Shown in pieces: positions 24,938 to 33,963 of a stretch of DNA of 58,673 nt (positions are counted from its first letter, which is position 1; every line of letters begins with the position of its first letter). The notes below the pieces were generated by a model. It did no database searches and was not told the DNA's origin. It saw only the letters and a list, made by a program, of their open reading frames with translations. Position numbers and translations under genes: made by a program. The DNA comes from CAZWRK01 sp964635875 (GTDB lineage Bacteria > Pseudomonadota > Gammaproteobacteria > Burkholderiales > Aquaspirillaceae). The stretch covers positions 1 to 58,673 of the forward strand of contig CAZWRK010000008.1 of NCBI GenBank assembly GCA_964635875.1. Direction: 5' to 3'.

Positions 24938-26072
24938 AGACAATATCCAAGTGATCCAAGCCTTTCGATAATTGATCGACCTGCCCATCTTGTCCGCTGA
25001 GCTTAATTTTCAGGCGCAGATCATTCACCGAATCAGCAAACCGTAGCGCGTCCTCCATCCGAATCTGACCGGCTTGCAACAAGTCGTACAAAGCCTGATC
25101 AAAAGTCTGCATTCCCGATTCGCGCGAACTGGCCATAATCTCTTTCAGCCCGCCGACATTGCCACGGAAAATTTGCTCCGCCACCGTTGGCGTATTCAGC
25201 AAAATTTCAATGGCCGCCGCCCGCCCTTTTCCCGCCGCCAACGGCACCAAACGCTGCGAAATAATGCCGCGCAAGTTCAACGACAAATCCATCAACAACT
25301 GCTGCCGCCGCTCTTCTGGGAAAAAGTTAATGATTCGATCCAAGGCTTGGTTGGCACTATTCGCATGCAAGGTCGCCAAACACAAATGCCCCGTTTCCGC
25401 GAACGCTACCGCATATTCCATTGTTTCTCGATCGCGAATTTCCCCAATCAAAATCACATCCGGCGCTTGGCGGAGCGCATTTTTAAGCGCAGCCTCCCAG
25501 TTGTCGGTATCCATGCCAATTTCACGTTGGCTGATAATCGAGCGCTTGTGGGGGTGAACAAATTCGACCGGATCTTCAATCGTTAAAATATGCCCAGCAG
25601 TCTGACTATTACGCTGGTCAATCATCGCCGCCAAGGTCGTCGATTTCCCCGAACCCGTGCCGCCAACTACAATTGCCAACCCACGCGCACTCATCACCAC
25701 ATCACGCAACACCGGCGGCAACTTCAACGATTCGAACTGCGGAATTTCGGTATTAATCCGCCGCAAGACCAAACCAACTGACCCTTGCTGCATAAACACA
25801 TTGACCCGAAAACGGCCAATCCCCGCCCGCGCTAACGCGAAATTGCATTCGCGGGTTTTCGCAAACAGCTGCGCCTGCTCCGGCGAAAAAATCGCACTCG
25901 CCAAAGCCTGTGTATGGGCGGCGGCCAATGGCTGGGCAGCGGCGGGCGTCACCGCGCCATCGAGCTTAAACGCAGGCGGAAAACCCGCCGTTAAAAACAA
26001 ATCTGACGCCTGACGCGACACCATCAACCGCAAAAGCTCTTCTAAAAAGCGCAATGATTGTTCAGCATCCAT
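24936..26072 (-). CDS. pilU: Type IV pilus retraction ATPase, PilT-like
   Basis: Hexameric retraction ATPase accessory to PilT, 378 residues. Walker A is GGTGSGKST, with the Asp box and Walker B in ILTIEDPVEFVH and VILIGEIRDRETM, and the His box in HLCLATLHANSA. The C-terminus is longer and more divergent than PilT's and lacks its AIRNLIRE helix, as expected for PilU. The ATG at 26072 overlaps the TGA of pilT, indicating coupled translation. It acts at the inner-membrane base of the pilus. Confidence 0.95.
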   Translation of the reverse strand: MDAEQSLRFLEELLRLMVSRQASDLFLTAGFPPAFKLDGAVTPAAAQPLAAAHTQALASAIFSPEQAQLFAKTRECNFALARAGIGRFRVNVFMQQGSVGLVLRRINTEIPQFESLKLPPVLRDVVMSARGLAIVVGGTGSGKSTTLAAMIDQRNSQTAGHILTIEDPVEFVHPHKRSIISQREIGMDTDNWEAALKNALRQAPDVILIGEIRDRETMEYAVAFAETGHLCLATLHANSANQALDRIINFFPEERRQQLLMDLSLNLRGIISQRLVPLAAGKGRAAAIEILLNTPTVAEQIFRGNVGGLKEIMASSRESGMQTFDQALYDLLQAGQIRMEDALRFADSVNDLRLKIKLSGQDGQVDQLSKGLDHLDIV

Positions 26073-27106
26073 CAAAACAGCTCCTTATTGGTCGCGTAGG
26101 TGCGGGCTTCGTTGGCGTCAACCAAGCCTTCGCGGACGAGTTTTTCGAGGCATTGATCTAGCGTTTGCATGCCTAAATTTTGGCCGGTTTGAATCAACGA
26201 ATACATTTGTGCGATTTTGTTTTCGCGAATCAGATTTCGAATCGCGCCGGTGCCAAGCATAATTTCATGCGCCGCCACCCGCCCGCCGCCGACTTTTTTC
26301 AGCAAGGTTTGCGAAATCACCGCCTTGAGCGATTCCGATAACATCGCCCGCACCATGTCTTTTTCGGCACCAGGAAACACATCGACAATCCGGTCGATGG
26401 TCTTGGCCGCCGAGCTGGTGTGCACCGTCGCAAACACCAAATGGCCGGTTTCTGCCGCAGTCAGCGCAAGGCGAATCGTTTCTAAATCGCGCAATTCGCC
26501 GATCAGCACCACGTCGGGATCTTCACGCAGGGCGCTTTTCAGGGCATTCGCAAAAGAGTGCGTATGCGGCCCAAGTTCGCGCTGGTTAATCAGGCTTTTT
26601 TTCGCGCGATGGACAAATTCGATCGGGTCTTCAATCGTCAAAATATGACCGGGCGACTGGGTGTTGATATGATCAATCATCGCCGCAAGGGTCGTGGATT
26701 TGCCCGAGCCTGTCGGCCCTGTCACCAACACAATTCCGCGTGGGTATTCGGCAATCGACCGAAAAATCTCGGGCGCGTTGAGCGTTTCTAAACTCAGTAC
26801 CTCAGAAGGAATCGCCCGAAACACCGCGGCCGCCCCGCGTTGCTGCACAAAGGCATTGACCCGAAAGCGCGACAAATTGGGGATTTCAAAAGAAAAATCG
26901 ATCTCCAAATTTTCTTCATACGATTTACGCTGTAGGTCGTTCATGATGTCGTAAATCATCTCCCGCACTTCGCGATGTTCCAAAGCGGGTGTATTGATCC
27001 GGCGAATGTCACCGCTGACTCGGATAAGGGGGGGCAAACCTGCAGACAAATGCAGGTCAGATGCGCCGTTCTTGACCGAAAAAGCCAGAAGTTCGGTGAT
27101 TTGCAT
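26072..27106 (-). CDS. pilT: Type IV pilus retraction ATPase
   Basis: Powers pilus retraction for twitching motility, DNA uptake and surface sensing. The 344-residue protein starts MQITELLAFSVKNGASDLHLS, the PilT N-terminus. Walker A GPTGSGKST, Walker B VVLIGELRDLETI, His box HLVFATVHTSSA and the retraction-specific AIRNLIRENK helix near the C-terminus are all present. It is the first gene of a two-gene operon with pilU and divergent from yggS, an arrangement common in beta- and gammaproteobacteria. Confidence 0.97.
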   Translation of the reverse strand: MQITELLAFSVKNGASDLHLSAGLPPLIRVSGDIRRINTPALEHREVREMIYDIMNDLQRKSYEENLEIDFSFEIPNLSRFRVNAFVQQRGAAAVFRAIPSEVLSLETLNAPEIFRSIAEYPRGIVLVTGPTGSGKSTTLAAMIDHINTQSPGHILTIEDPIEFVHRAKKSLINQRELGPHTHSFANALKSALREDPDVVLIGELRDLETIRLALTAAETGHLVFATVHTSSAAKTIDRIVDVFPGAEKDMVRAMLSESLKAVISQTLLKKVGGGRVAAHEIMLGTGAIRNLIRENKIAQMYSLIQTGQNLGMQTLDQCLEKLVREGLVDANEARTYATNKELF

Positions 27107-27173
27107 TTATACTCTCCGACAAATCGGGGGCTGTATCGCACATGCAGATACAGTGAAAAAAAGGAAAATTATC

Positions 27174-27851
27174 ATGTCATTTGAATCTGCACTGCAAGCG
27201 ACGCGTGATCGCATCCAACAGGCCGAACAACAAGCCGGACGCGCCGCAGGCAGTGTGCAACTCTTAGCCGTCAGCAAACATTTTCCGGTTGAAGCAATTT
27301 GCGCGGTACACGCACTGGGACAAACCGCATTTGGTGAAAACTACGTGCAAGAGCTGGTCAGCAAAGCCGATGCCCTCACCGCGCTGCCGATTGAGTGGCA
27401 CTTTATTGGCCCTTTGCAGAGCAATAAAACCCGCTTAGTCGCCGAACGCGCCAGCTGGGTGCATGCGATTGATCGCCTCAAAATTGCCGAGCGTTTATCT
27501 GATCAACGCCCATCGACCTTGCCCGATTTGCAGGTCTGCATTCAGGTCAATGTCAGCGGCGAGGCCTCCAAAAGCGGGATCGAACCCGAACAGACGCTTG
27601 AATTTGCGCAACAAATAGCCACCTTACCTCATCTACGCTTGCGGGGCTTGATGTGCATTCCCGAGCCGATTGCACAGAGCCAAACACTGGCGGCGCAGTT
27701 CGCTCACATGCAAGCCTTGCTCGCGCAATGCCAAGCGGCCGGACTGGACATGGACACCTTATCGATGGGGATGTCGGCCGATTTGGAGCTTGCTATTGCC
27801 CACGGCGCCACTTACGTCCGTGTCGGCACCGGTATTTTTGGTGCGCGCTAA
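27174..27851 (+). CDS. yggS: PLP homeostasis protein (YggS/PLPBP)
   Basis: Pyridoxal-phosphate-binding protein of 225 residues that buffers intracellular PLP. The PLP lysine lies in LLAVSKHFPVEAI, followed by FGENYVQEL, EWHFIGPLQSNK and LSMGMSADLELAI, all hallmarks of the family. The ATG at 27174 has AAGGA eight bases upstream; the longer frame is only read-through into the pilT promoter. It precedes proC and yggT, the same order as in many proteobacteria. Confidence 0.95.
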   Translation: MSFESALQATRDRIQQAEQQAGRAAGSVQLLAVSKHFPVEAICAVHALGQTAFGENYVQELVSKADALTALPIEWHFIGPLQSNKTRLVAERASWVHAIDRLKIAERLSDQRPSTLPDLQVCIQVNVSGEASKSGIEPEQTLEFAQQIATLPHLRLRGLMCIPEPIAQSQTLAAQFAHMQALLAQCQAAGLDMDTLSMGMSADLELAIAHGATYVRVGTGIFGAR

Positions 27852-27960
27852 GATAGAAAACAAGCTCTCATATACAGATCCACGTCAGGCGCGCGTGGTG
27901 CGCAATCGGCCACCTCACCAGCCGTGGCACTTTCACACGACAAGATAGGAGCAATTTCGA

Positions 27961-28767
27961 ATGGATATTACGCTAATCGGTGGGGGCAATATGGCCAATG
28001 CGATTCTCGGCGGCCTGATTAAAACACCGTCAGGACGGCTACGGGTGGTCGATCCCGATCCGAGTAAACGCGAAGCCCTCGCCAGCGATTATGGCGTCGA
28101 AGCGCTCGCAGAACTGCCTGCTCAATTTACCGAAAATGACATTGTGGTCCTCGCGGTGAAACCGCAACAACTGCGCGGTGTCTGCGAATCACTCGCCGAC
28201 CGCTTGGGCGGGGCATTGGTGCTGTCGATTGCCGCAGGCATTCGCATTGAAGCCCTGTCGCGCTGGCTCGGCCAACACGCGCGCATCGTACGGATTATGC
28301 CCAATACACCGGCCTTGGTTGGGCTGGGGGTGTCCGGCTTGTACGCGCCAGAGCACATCTCAGCGAGCGATCGACAAGCCGCCGCCGAAGTGATGATGGC
28401 CGTGGGATCCGTACATTGGCTCGCAACAGAAAGCGGTATTGATGATGTAACCGCAATTTCAGGCAGCGGCCCTGCTTACGTGTTTTATCTGATCGAAAGC
28501 CTGATTGAAGCAGCTCAATCAATCGGCTTTGATAGCGATACCGCACGGGAATTGGCGCTCGGCACGTTTGAAGGTGCGGTTCGTTTAGCGCGTGACAGTC
28601 ATGACGATGTGCCGACGCTGCGCGCCAATGTCACTTCAAAAGGCGGCACCACCGAACGCGCGATTGCCCGTTTCGAACAAGAAGGCATCAAAGCCAAAAT
28701 TCGGGCCGGTGTCGAAGACTGCCGCGCACGTTCCATTGAGCTGGGCCAGCAACTGAGCGAGGGGTAA
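27961..28767 (+). CDS. proC: Pyrroline-5-carboxylate reductase
   Basis: Catalyses the last step of proline synthesis, reducing pyrroline-5-carboxylate with NAD(P)H. The 268-residue protein has the dinucleotide motif LIGGGNMANAILGGL, AVKPQQL and IVRIMPNTPALVGLG. The C-terminal substrate signature includes ISGSGPAYVFYLIESL and TSKGGTTERAI. AGGAGC precedes the ATG. It follows yggS and is nearly joined to yggT. Confidence 0.96.
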   Translation: MDITLIGGGNMANAILGGLIKTPSGRLRVVDPDPSKREALASDYGVEALAELPAQFTENDIVVLAVKPQQLRGVCESLADRLGGALVLSIAAGIRIEALSRWLGQHARIVRIMPNTPALVGLGVSGLYAPEHISASDRQAAAEVMMAVGSVHWLATESGIDDVTAISGSGPAYVFYLIESLIEAAQSIGFDSDTARELALGTFEGAVRLARDSHDDVPTLRANVTSKGGTTERAIARFEQEGIKAKIRAGVEDCRARSIELGQQLSEG

Positions 28768-28772
28768 GTGCG

Positions 28773-29354
28773 ATGCTGTTTGATACCTTGCGCTTTTTGA
28801 TTAAAACGCTCTCAGACTTATTTATTTTAGTGGTCTTATTGCGCTTTTATTTGCAACTGGCGCGCGCGCCGTTTCAACATCCTTTGGCACAGTTTGTAAT
28901 GGGATTGACCAATTTTGCGGTATTGCCGTTGCGCCGCAAATTGCCCAGCGTCAAAGGCTATGACACTGCGACGCTGACACTGGCTTGGGGCACTGCATGG
29001 ATCACGATTCTGCTTATGCTGATCCTCGCGCCGGTGCCTTATCAGTTGGCGTTACCGCAAACGTGGCTATTAGCGGGGCTGCTGGCAGTGCTCGAGGTCT
29101 TTAAATCATCGGTGTATTTATTGATGGGCGCGGTATTGGTGATGGCGGTGCTGTCGTGGGTCAGCCCCTACAATCCACTGACACCGATTTTGGATGCCCT
29201 GACCCGACCCTATCTGCAGCCGTTTCGCCGCTTTTCGGTATCCAATATCGACTTGTCACCGCTGATTTTGATGCTGATTTTGCAGGTGATTTTGATGTTG
29301 CCGGTGGCGGTGATCGAACAGCTCTTATTGTCCCAGTTGCCTTTGGCCATCTAA
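28773..29354 (+). CDS. yggT: YggT-family integral membrane protein
   Basis: A 193-residue inner-membrane protein with two YGGT repeats. Each has a hydrophobic helix followed by a P-x-x-R/P segment (first LRFYLQLARAPFQHPLAQFV, second AVLSWVSPYNPLTPILDALTRP). It starts five bases after the proC stop with GAGGGG from the proC end as ribosome site, so it is translationally linked to proC. The family is associated with osmotic stress and membrane organisation, but its biochemical role is unknown. Confidence 0.92.
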   Translation: MLFDTLRFLIKTLSDLFILVVLLRFYLQLARAPFQHPLAQFVMGLTNFAVLPLRRKLPSVKGYDTATLTLAWGTAWITILLMLILAPVPYQLALPQTWLLAGLLAVLEVFKSSVYLLMGAVLVMAVLSWVSPYNPLTPILDALTRPYLQPFRRFSVSNIDLSPLILMLILQVILMLPVAVIEQLLLSQLPLAI

Positions 29355-29450
29355 ACAGCATGACAGGGGGGCGCTTTAGGCTAGAATCGTGTATAAAGTA
29401 AGGGCAAATTTTTGACCCCTGTTTTGATTCTTTACTAAGAGGAATCCACC

Positions 29451-29753
29451 ATGAAAAAAGTTGTAGCCTGTCTTGCTCTTGCAGCTTCTTTTGTTGCCGT
29501 GCCTGCGTTTGCTAACCAGCAACTGGCCCAGCAAAAAAACTGCTTGTCCTGTCACTCAGTTGACAAAAAAATCGTTGGCCCTGCATACAAAGACATCGCC
29601 GCGAAGTACAAAGGCAAAAACGCAGAAGCTCAATTGGTTCAAAAAGTCCTGAAAGGCGGCGGCGGCGTTTGGGGCCCTGTTCCAATGCCAGCAAATGCTC
29701 AAGTGAGCGAAGCTGAAGCGAAAACCCTCGTGAAATGGGTTCTGTCGCTGTAA
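29451..29753 (+). CDS. Periplasmic class I cytochrome c (c-551/552 type)
   Basis: Small electron carrier of 100 residues. A Sec signal (VVACLALAASFVAVPAFA) is removed, and the haem is attached at NCLSCHSVDKK (CxxCH). The distal Met is in VPMPANAQVS, followed by the C-terminal helix EAEAKTLVKWVLSL, giving the pattern of cytochrome c-551/c-552. Probable partners are a cbb3 oxidase, peroxidase or nitrite reductase, none in this window. An AAGAGG site precedes the ATG and a strong terminator follows, so it is monocistronic. Confidence 0.95.
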   Translation: MKKVVACLALAASFVAVPAFANQQLAQQKNCLSCHSVDKKIVGPAYKDIAAKYKGKNAEAQLVQKVLKGGGGVWGPVPMPANAQVSEAEAKTLVKWVLSL

Positions 29754-29778
29754 TCCGTTTTTTGGATCAGTGATCGTG

Positions 29779-29808
29779 CGGGACGGTTTTGACCGTCCCG
29801 TTTTTTTT
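29779..29808 (+). terminator. Terminator of the cytochrome c gene
   Basis: CGGGACGGT pairs with ACCGTCCCG, followed by T8. Confidence 0.92.
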
Positions 29809-29985
29809 AGTGCACGCCTCGCGCAATCCATCTCAAAAAGCCTTCTGCTCTGCACTATATTTCACGCGGTAACCCAAAAATCAGAACAGACATCAAGACG
29901 GGAAATATCAGATCGTGTTGCAGTTGCTGACTTGCTCTAGTAATCTGCCGTCCCGTTTGCCCGTTTTCATGACAGGAGCGACATC

Positions 29986-30402
29986 ATGGCCAAGCTGACC
30001 GAACAAGATATCCTCAACTGGAATGGGGGTGACGACGACTATATGAACGGCGATCACCTCGAGTTTTTCAAAGAGCGCCTACTCTCGATGCAAGAAGAGT
30101 TGCTGAGCAACGCGAATGCCACCACCAACCATCTACAGGAACAGGAATCCACCCCTGACCCTGCAGATCGGGCGACGTTAGAAGAAGAATACGCGCTGGA
30201 ATTACGGACGCGCGACCGCGAACGTAAGCTCTTGCAAAAGATCCAATCGACTTTGAGAAAAATCGAAGAAGGCGATTACGGCTTTTGTGAAGACACCGGC
30301 GAAGCGATTGGTCTCAAACGTCTTCTTGCACGTCCGACCGCCTCACTCTGTGTCGAGGCACAGGAACGTCGCGAACGCCTCAAAAAGCAATACGCAGATT
30401 AA
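29986..30402 (+). CDS. dksA: RNA polymerase-binding factor DksA, two-Cys type
   Basis: Binds the RNA polymerase secondary channel and works with ppGpp in the stringent response, 138 residues. The coiled-coil tip keeps DPADRA (the DxxDxA motif) and the following EEEYALELRTRDRERKLL helix. The globular zinc-finger region reads C-x2-T-x17-C-x2-A (FCEDTG ... LCVEAQ), so only two of the four classical cysteines remain. This is the pattern known for zinc-independent DksA2-type proteins. It is monocistronic, preceded by AGGAG and followed by a hairpin. Confidence 0.93.
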   Translation: MAKLTEQDILNWNGGDDDYMNGDHLEFFKERLLSMQEELLSNANATTNHLQEQESTPDPADRATLEEEYALELRTRDRERKLLQKIQSTLRKIEEGDYGFCEDTGEAIGLKRLLARPTASLCVEAQERRERLKKQYAD

Positions 30403-30416
30403 TTTCTGCGCCCATG

Positions 30417-30448
30417 CTGCAGACTGAGGAAAATTCTTCGGTCTGCAG
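30417..30448 (+). terminator. Probable terminator hairpin after dksA
   Basis: CTGCAGAC and GTCTGCAG form an eight-base stem 15 bases after the stop. A T-run is lacking, so it may act as a 3' stabiliser. Confidence 0.45.
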
Positions 30449-30654
30449 ACAAAACCTTTCCAGCCTATTTCATCCGCATTTATTGAAATAAAATCAATAA
30501 GTAATGGTCTTTTGCGCAATTTTTTTAACAAAAAAGCCAAAAAACATCCAAAAAATTCTTTTTACGTCGATTATTTCGGTACGGTGACAATTTGCGCCAC
30601 TGGCATTTACGCGCTAGTCTTGTTGCTTTGCAACGCAAGCCGATCGAGCGACCT

Positions 30655-31716
30655 ATGCAACACCAAACTGACGATGTCCGTATCCGAGAAATCAAAGAAC
30701 TTCTCCCCCCGATTGCCCATCTCTACGAGTTGCCGATCACTTCGGCCTCTTCGGAACTGATTTATGCGACGCGCCGTGATATCGCCGCCTTGTTGCGTGG
30801 CGAAGATGATCGCTTGCTGGTCGTCATTGGCCCGTGCTCCATTCACGACACCGACGCCGCGATCGAATACGTCAAGCGCCTCGCGCCGCTGCGCCAAGCC
30901 TACGAAAAAGAATTATTGATTGTGATGCGCGTGTACTTTGAAAAACCGCGCACCACCGTCGGCTGGAAAGGCCTGATCAACGATCCGCACCTCAACGAAT
31001 CGTATGACATCAACGCCGGTCTGCGCATTGCCCGCCGCCTGTTGCTGACCCTTAACGATATGGGCATGCCAGCCGCCACCGAATTCCTCGACATGATCAC
31101 CCCGCAATACGTGGCCGATCTGATTAGCTGGGGCGCGATTGGCGCACGCACCACCGAAAGCCAAGTACACCGTGAATTGGCATCGGGCTTGTCGTGCCCT
31201 GTCGGTTTCAAAAACGGCACCGACGGCAATTTGCGTATCGCACTCGATGCGATTCGCGCCGCCAGCCAGCCGCACCATTTCTTGTCAGTCACGAAAAGCG
31301 GCCACTCCGCGATTGTCGCCACCGGCGGCAACCCTGATTGCCACGTCATCTTACGCGGCGGTAAAGAGCCGAATTACAGCGCGGAACATGTTCGCGCCGC
31401 CGCTGCTGAACTCGCTGCAGTCGGCCTGCCGCAAAAACTCATGGTCGATTTCAGCCATGCCAACAGCCGCAAAGACTATCGCCGCCAAATGGAAGTTTGC
31501 GACGACACCGCCAGCCAAATCCGCCAAGGCGATGAGCACATTTTTGGCGTGATGGTGGAAAGTCATCTGGTCGAAGGCCGCCAAGACCTCAAGCCCGATT
31601 GCGAATTGACCTACGGCCAGTCGATTACCGACGCCTGTATTGGTTGGGATCAAACCGAAACCTTGCTGAAAACCTTGGCCGACGCCATCACCGAACGCCG
31701 CGCCAAACGCGGTTAA
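30655..31716 (+). CDS. aroG: 3-deoxy-7-phosphoheptulonate (DAHP) synthase
   Basis: First enzyme of aromatic amino acid synthesis, condensing PEP with erythrose 4-phosphate. It is a type I-alpha protein of 353 residues (E. coli AroG has 350). Motifs include VVIGPCSIHDTDAAIEY, MRVYFEKPRTTVGWKGLINDP, the GARTTESQ..RELASGLSCPVGFKNGT core, and metal/substrate residues in MVDFSHANS. The AroG/F/H feedback domain is present, but which amino acid inhibits it cannot be read. The ATG at 30655 is preferred to an upstream frame extension, although its ribosome site is weak. Confidence 0.94.
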   Translation: MQHQTDDVRIREIKELLPPIAHLYELPITSASSELIYATRRDIAALLRGEDDRLLVVIGPCSIHDTDAAIEYVKRLAPLRQAYEKELLIVMRVYFEKPRTTVGWKGLINDPHLNESYDINAGLRIARRLLLTLNDMGMPAATEFLDMITPQYVADLISWGAIGARTTESQVHRELASGLSCPVGFKNGTDGNLRIALDAIRAASQPHHFLSVTKSGHSAIVATGGNPDCHVILRGGKEPNYSAEHVRAAAAELAAVGLPQKLMVDFSHANSRKDYRRQMEVCDDTASQIRQGDEHIFGVMVESHLVEGRQDLKPDCELTYGQSITDACIGWDQTETLLKTLADAITERRAKRG

Positions 31717-31734
31717 ACGGTTCGAACCGCCATC

Positions 31735-31764
31735 AAAAAGCCCGTCACGTAGACGGGCTTTTTT
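31735..31764. terminator. Bidirectional terminator between aroG and the AIM24-like gene
   Basis: AAAAAGCCCGTC pairs with GACGGGCTTTTTT around the loop ACGTA. Confidence 0.92.
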
Positions 31765-31783
31765 GTGTGCATCATGGCAACCA

Positions 31784-32575
31784 TTAACGGCCGTCGATCA
31801 TCCGACCGAGGCCACCCAACACCGAGCCTTCATCTTCGGATTTGCCACCGGCTTTCGGTGCGCTCGAAATAATCCGATCCGCTAAGCGCGAGAACGGCAG
31901 CGATTGCAGCCACACATGACCAGGGCCGGTCAGCGTTGCAAAGAACAAACCTTCGCCACCAAAGAGCGCACTTTTAATCCGGCCAACATACTCAATGTCC
32001 ATCTGCACACTCGGCTGATACGCGACAATGCAGCCGGTATCCACACGCAATACTTCGCCCGGCGCGAGCTGTCTTTGATGCAAAGTGCCGCCCGCGTGGA
32101 TAAAGGCATACCCGTCGCCCTCCAGCTTTTGCATAATAAAACCTTCGCCGCCAAAGAAGCCGACACCCAGTTTGCGCTGGAAAGCAATGTCCAAAGACAC
32201 CCCCTTCGCCGCACATAAAAAGCTGTCTTTTTGCGCGTACAACACCCCGCCCAACTCCAGCAAATGCACCGGAATAATCTTGCCGGGATAGCTCGCCGCA
32301 AACGCGACTTTGCGCTTGGACGAACCTTCATTCACAAACACGGTCGTAAATAGCGATTCACCGCTTAACAGTCGTTTTCCCGCGCCGAACAATTTTCCCA
32401 TGAACCCTGATTGCTGGTCGGAGCCATCGCCAAAGACGGTGTCCATCACGATACCATCTTCCATAAACAGCATTGCCCCCGCCTCACCAACCGCCGCCTC
32501 ACCGGGGTCGAGTTCGATTTCGACAAACTGCATATCATCGCCGTGGATTTCAAAGTCAATCACATCCATTGCCAT
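31784..32575 (-). CDS. TIGR00266/AIM24-family protein
   Basis: A 263-residue protein of the widespread AIM24/TIGR00266 beta-barrel-like fold. Conserved glycine-rich strands include AVGEAGAMLFMEDGI, GESLFTTVF, GVGFFGGEGFIMQKLEGDG and SALFGGEGLFFATLTGPG. No signal peptide or TM helix is seen, so it is probably cytoplasmic. The function of the family is not established. The ATG at 32575 is preceded by AGAGG. It stands alone between aroG and the molybdopterin genes. Confidence 0.9.
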   Translation of the reverse strand: MAMDVIDFEIHGDDMQFVEIELDPGEAAVGEAGAMLFMEDGIVMDTVFGDGSDQQSGFMGKLFGAGKRLLSGESLFTTVFVNEGSSKRKVAFAASYPGKIIPVHLLELGGVLYAQKDSFLCAAKGVSLDIAFQRKLGVGFFGGEGFIMQKLEGDGYAFIHAGGTLHQRQLAPGEVLRVDTGCIVAYQPSVQMDIEYVGRIKSALFGGEGLFFATLTGPGHVWLQSLPFSRLADRIISSAPKAGGKSEDEGSVLGGLGRMIDGR

Positions 32576-32626
32576 TGCCGCCTCTCTTGTGGGTAAACCT
32601 GTGGATAAATGGGATAAGTCGCGCGA

Positions 32627-33247
32627 TTAGGGCAGGGTACGCGGACGATTTACAGCAGATAGTGTGCCGCTAACCGCATCTGCAGCCAAGGCCTGAAGAT
32701 CGTTTGCATTGGGAAAGGGCACCGAAAAAGTCACCGACTCATGCAAAAGTGTGGCTAACCAGCCACGGATACTGCGCCCACCCGCCGCCAAATACGCCGC
32801 CAGCTGTGGATAAGTTTGACGATGCACCGCCAAAATCACCGGATGCCAACGCCCCTCGCCATCGATAGCCGTCACCGCTTGGACGTTTTGAGCCTGCACC
32901 ACCTCGAAGAGCGTTTGCGCCACGGAGCTCGGAAGCTGCACCGCATCGCACGGAATCACCCACATCCATTCGGTCGGCGACTGCGCCAGACCCGCCAGAA
33001 CGCCCGCCAATGGCCCCAGAAAGTCTGGCGTCGCATCGGTCAGCACCGGATAGCCGAGCGCCCGATACGCATCCAGATGGCGATTGGCGCTGAGATAAAT
33101 CGCCTCGGGCGGCCAAGTCTGGCTGTGGATAATATCCAGCGCCCATTCAATCAGCGGACGCTGTTGATAAGTCACCCAGCCCTTATCCTGCCCGCCCATG
33201 CGCTGCCCTTGCCCGCCTGCCAAAATTAAGGCGCTGTACGGGATCAT
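32627..33247 (-). CDS. mobA: Molybdenum cofactor guanylyltransferase
   Basis: Transfers GMP from GTP to molybdopterin, forming the bis-MGD cofactor. The 206-residue protein has the nucleotide signature LILAGGQGQRMGGQDKGW, then FLGPLAGVLAGL and VIPCDAVQLP (Mg-binding Asp). The true start is the ATG at 33247, which overlaps the moaE TGA in ATGA; a longer frame reads back into moaE. It is last of the moaD-moaE-mobA series. Confidence 0.94.
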   Translation of the reverse strand: MIPYSALILAGGQGQRMGGQDKGWVTYQQRPLIEWALDIIHSQTWPPEAIYLSANRHLDAYRALGYPVLTDATPDFLGPLAGVLAGLAQSPTEWMWVIPCDAVQLPSSVAQTLFEVVQAQNVQAVTAIDGEGRWHPVILAVHRQTYPQLAAYLAAGGRSIRGWLATLLHESVTFSVPFPNANDLQALAADAVSGTLSAVNRPRTLP

Positions 33248-33708
33248 GCGGGCGATTGCCAACGTTCGGTCGCGGCCTGATCGCTGGCTTTCGCGGCGAC
33301 CCATTGTGCTTCACCGGCACGGTTGATTTCTTTTTTCCAGAATGGCGCGTCAGTTTTCAGAAAATCCATGATGTGCTCGCAGGCGGCAAACGCATGCTGC
33401 CGGTGCGCGCTGGCCGTGACCACCAACACAATCGGCGCGCCCAGCGCTAAGCGCCCAATCCGATGCAGCACCGTTACGCCCGTCAGCGGCCAGCGTTGAT
33501 GCGCCGCCATCGCCAGATCGTGCAAACAGCGTTCGGTCATGCCGGGGTAGTGCTCTAATTCCAGCGCCACAATGTCATCACGATCGCCTGATTGCCGCAC
33601 CTGCCCAATAAAATTCACCACCGCACCAGTGCCCACATCGGCCTGTAAACGCGCCAGTTCGGCATTCAAATCAAAGTTTTCTGCTTGCACCTGAATTCGC
33701 GGCGTCAT
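33244..33708 (-). CDS. moaE: Molybdopterin synthase catalytic subunit
   Basis: Large subunit of molybdopterin synthase, 154 residues. It inserts sulfur from the MoaD thiocarboxylate into precursor Z. Motifs: GAVVNFIGQVR, LELEHYPGMTE, HRIGRLALGAPIVLVVTAS, and the catalytic KTDAPFWKKE with its lysines. The ribosome site GGAGG is provided by the last two glycine codons of moaD. It overlaps mobA by four bases. Confidence 0.96.
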   Translation of the reverse strand: MTPRIQVQAENFDLNAELARLQADVGTGAVVNFIGQVRQSGDRDDIVALELEHYPGMTERCLHDLAMAAHQRWPLTGVTVLHRIGRLALGAPIVLVVTASAHRQHAFAACEHIMDFLKTDAPFWKKEINRAGEAQWVAAKASDQAATERWQSPA

Positions 33709-33711
33709 TGC

Positions 33712-33963
33712 TTAGCCTCCGGTCACGGGCGGAAAAATCGCCATTTCGATGCCATCGGTCAACACGCTGTCAGCACGCGCAATTTGCTGCCCCAGCGCCA
33801 CCCGAAACACCCGATCCACCGCCAGCTCTTCGGCAAAGGCACCGCCTCGGGCGCGCAAAATTTCAAGCACATCCGCCACGGTGGAGGCAGAACATTCGAG
33901 TGTTTCCGATCCACAACCAAAGCGTTCGCGCAGGCGTGCGAAGTAAAGCAATTGAATTTTCAT
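33712..33963 (-). CDS. moaD: Molybdopterin synthase sulfur carrier subunit
   Basis: Ubiquitin-fold sulfur carrier of 83 residues beginning MKIQLLYFARLRE and ending FPPVTGG. The terminal Gly-Gly is adenylated and thiocarboxylated for molybdopterin synthesis. The codons for Gly-Gly (GGA GGC) double as the Shine-Dalgarno of moaE seven bases on. The ATG at 33963 overlaps the TGA of the small membrane protein gene upstream (ATGA), so all four genes look translationally coupled. Confidence 0.94.
   Translation of the reverse strand: MKIQLLYFARLRERFGCGSETLECSASTVADVLEILRARGGAFAEELAVDRVFRVALGQQIARADSVLTDGIEMAIFPPVTGG

Noticed and set aside
32576..32626. Possible small gene between mobA and the AIM24-like gene
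   Set aside because: Only 51 bases, no start codon with a ribosome site.
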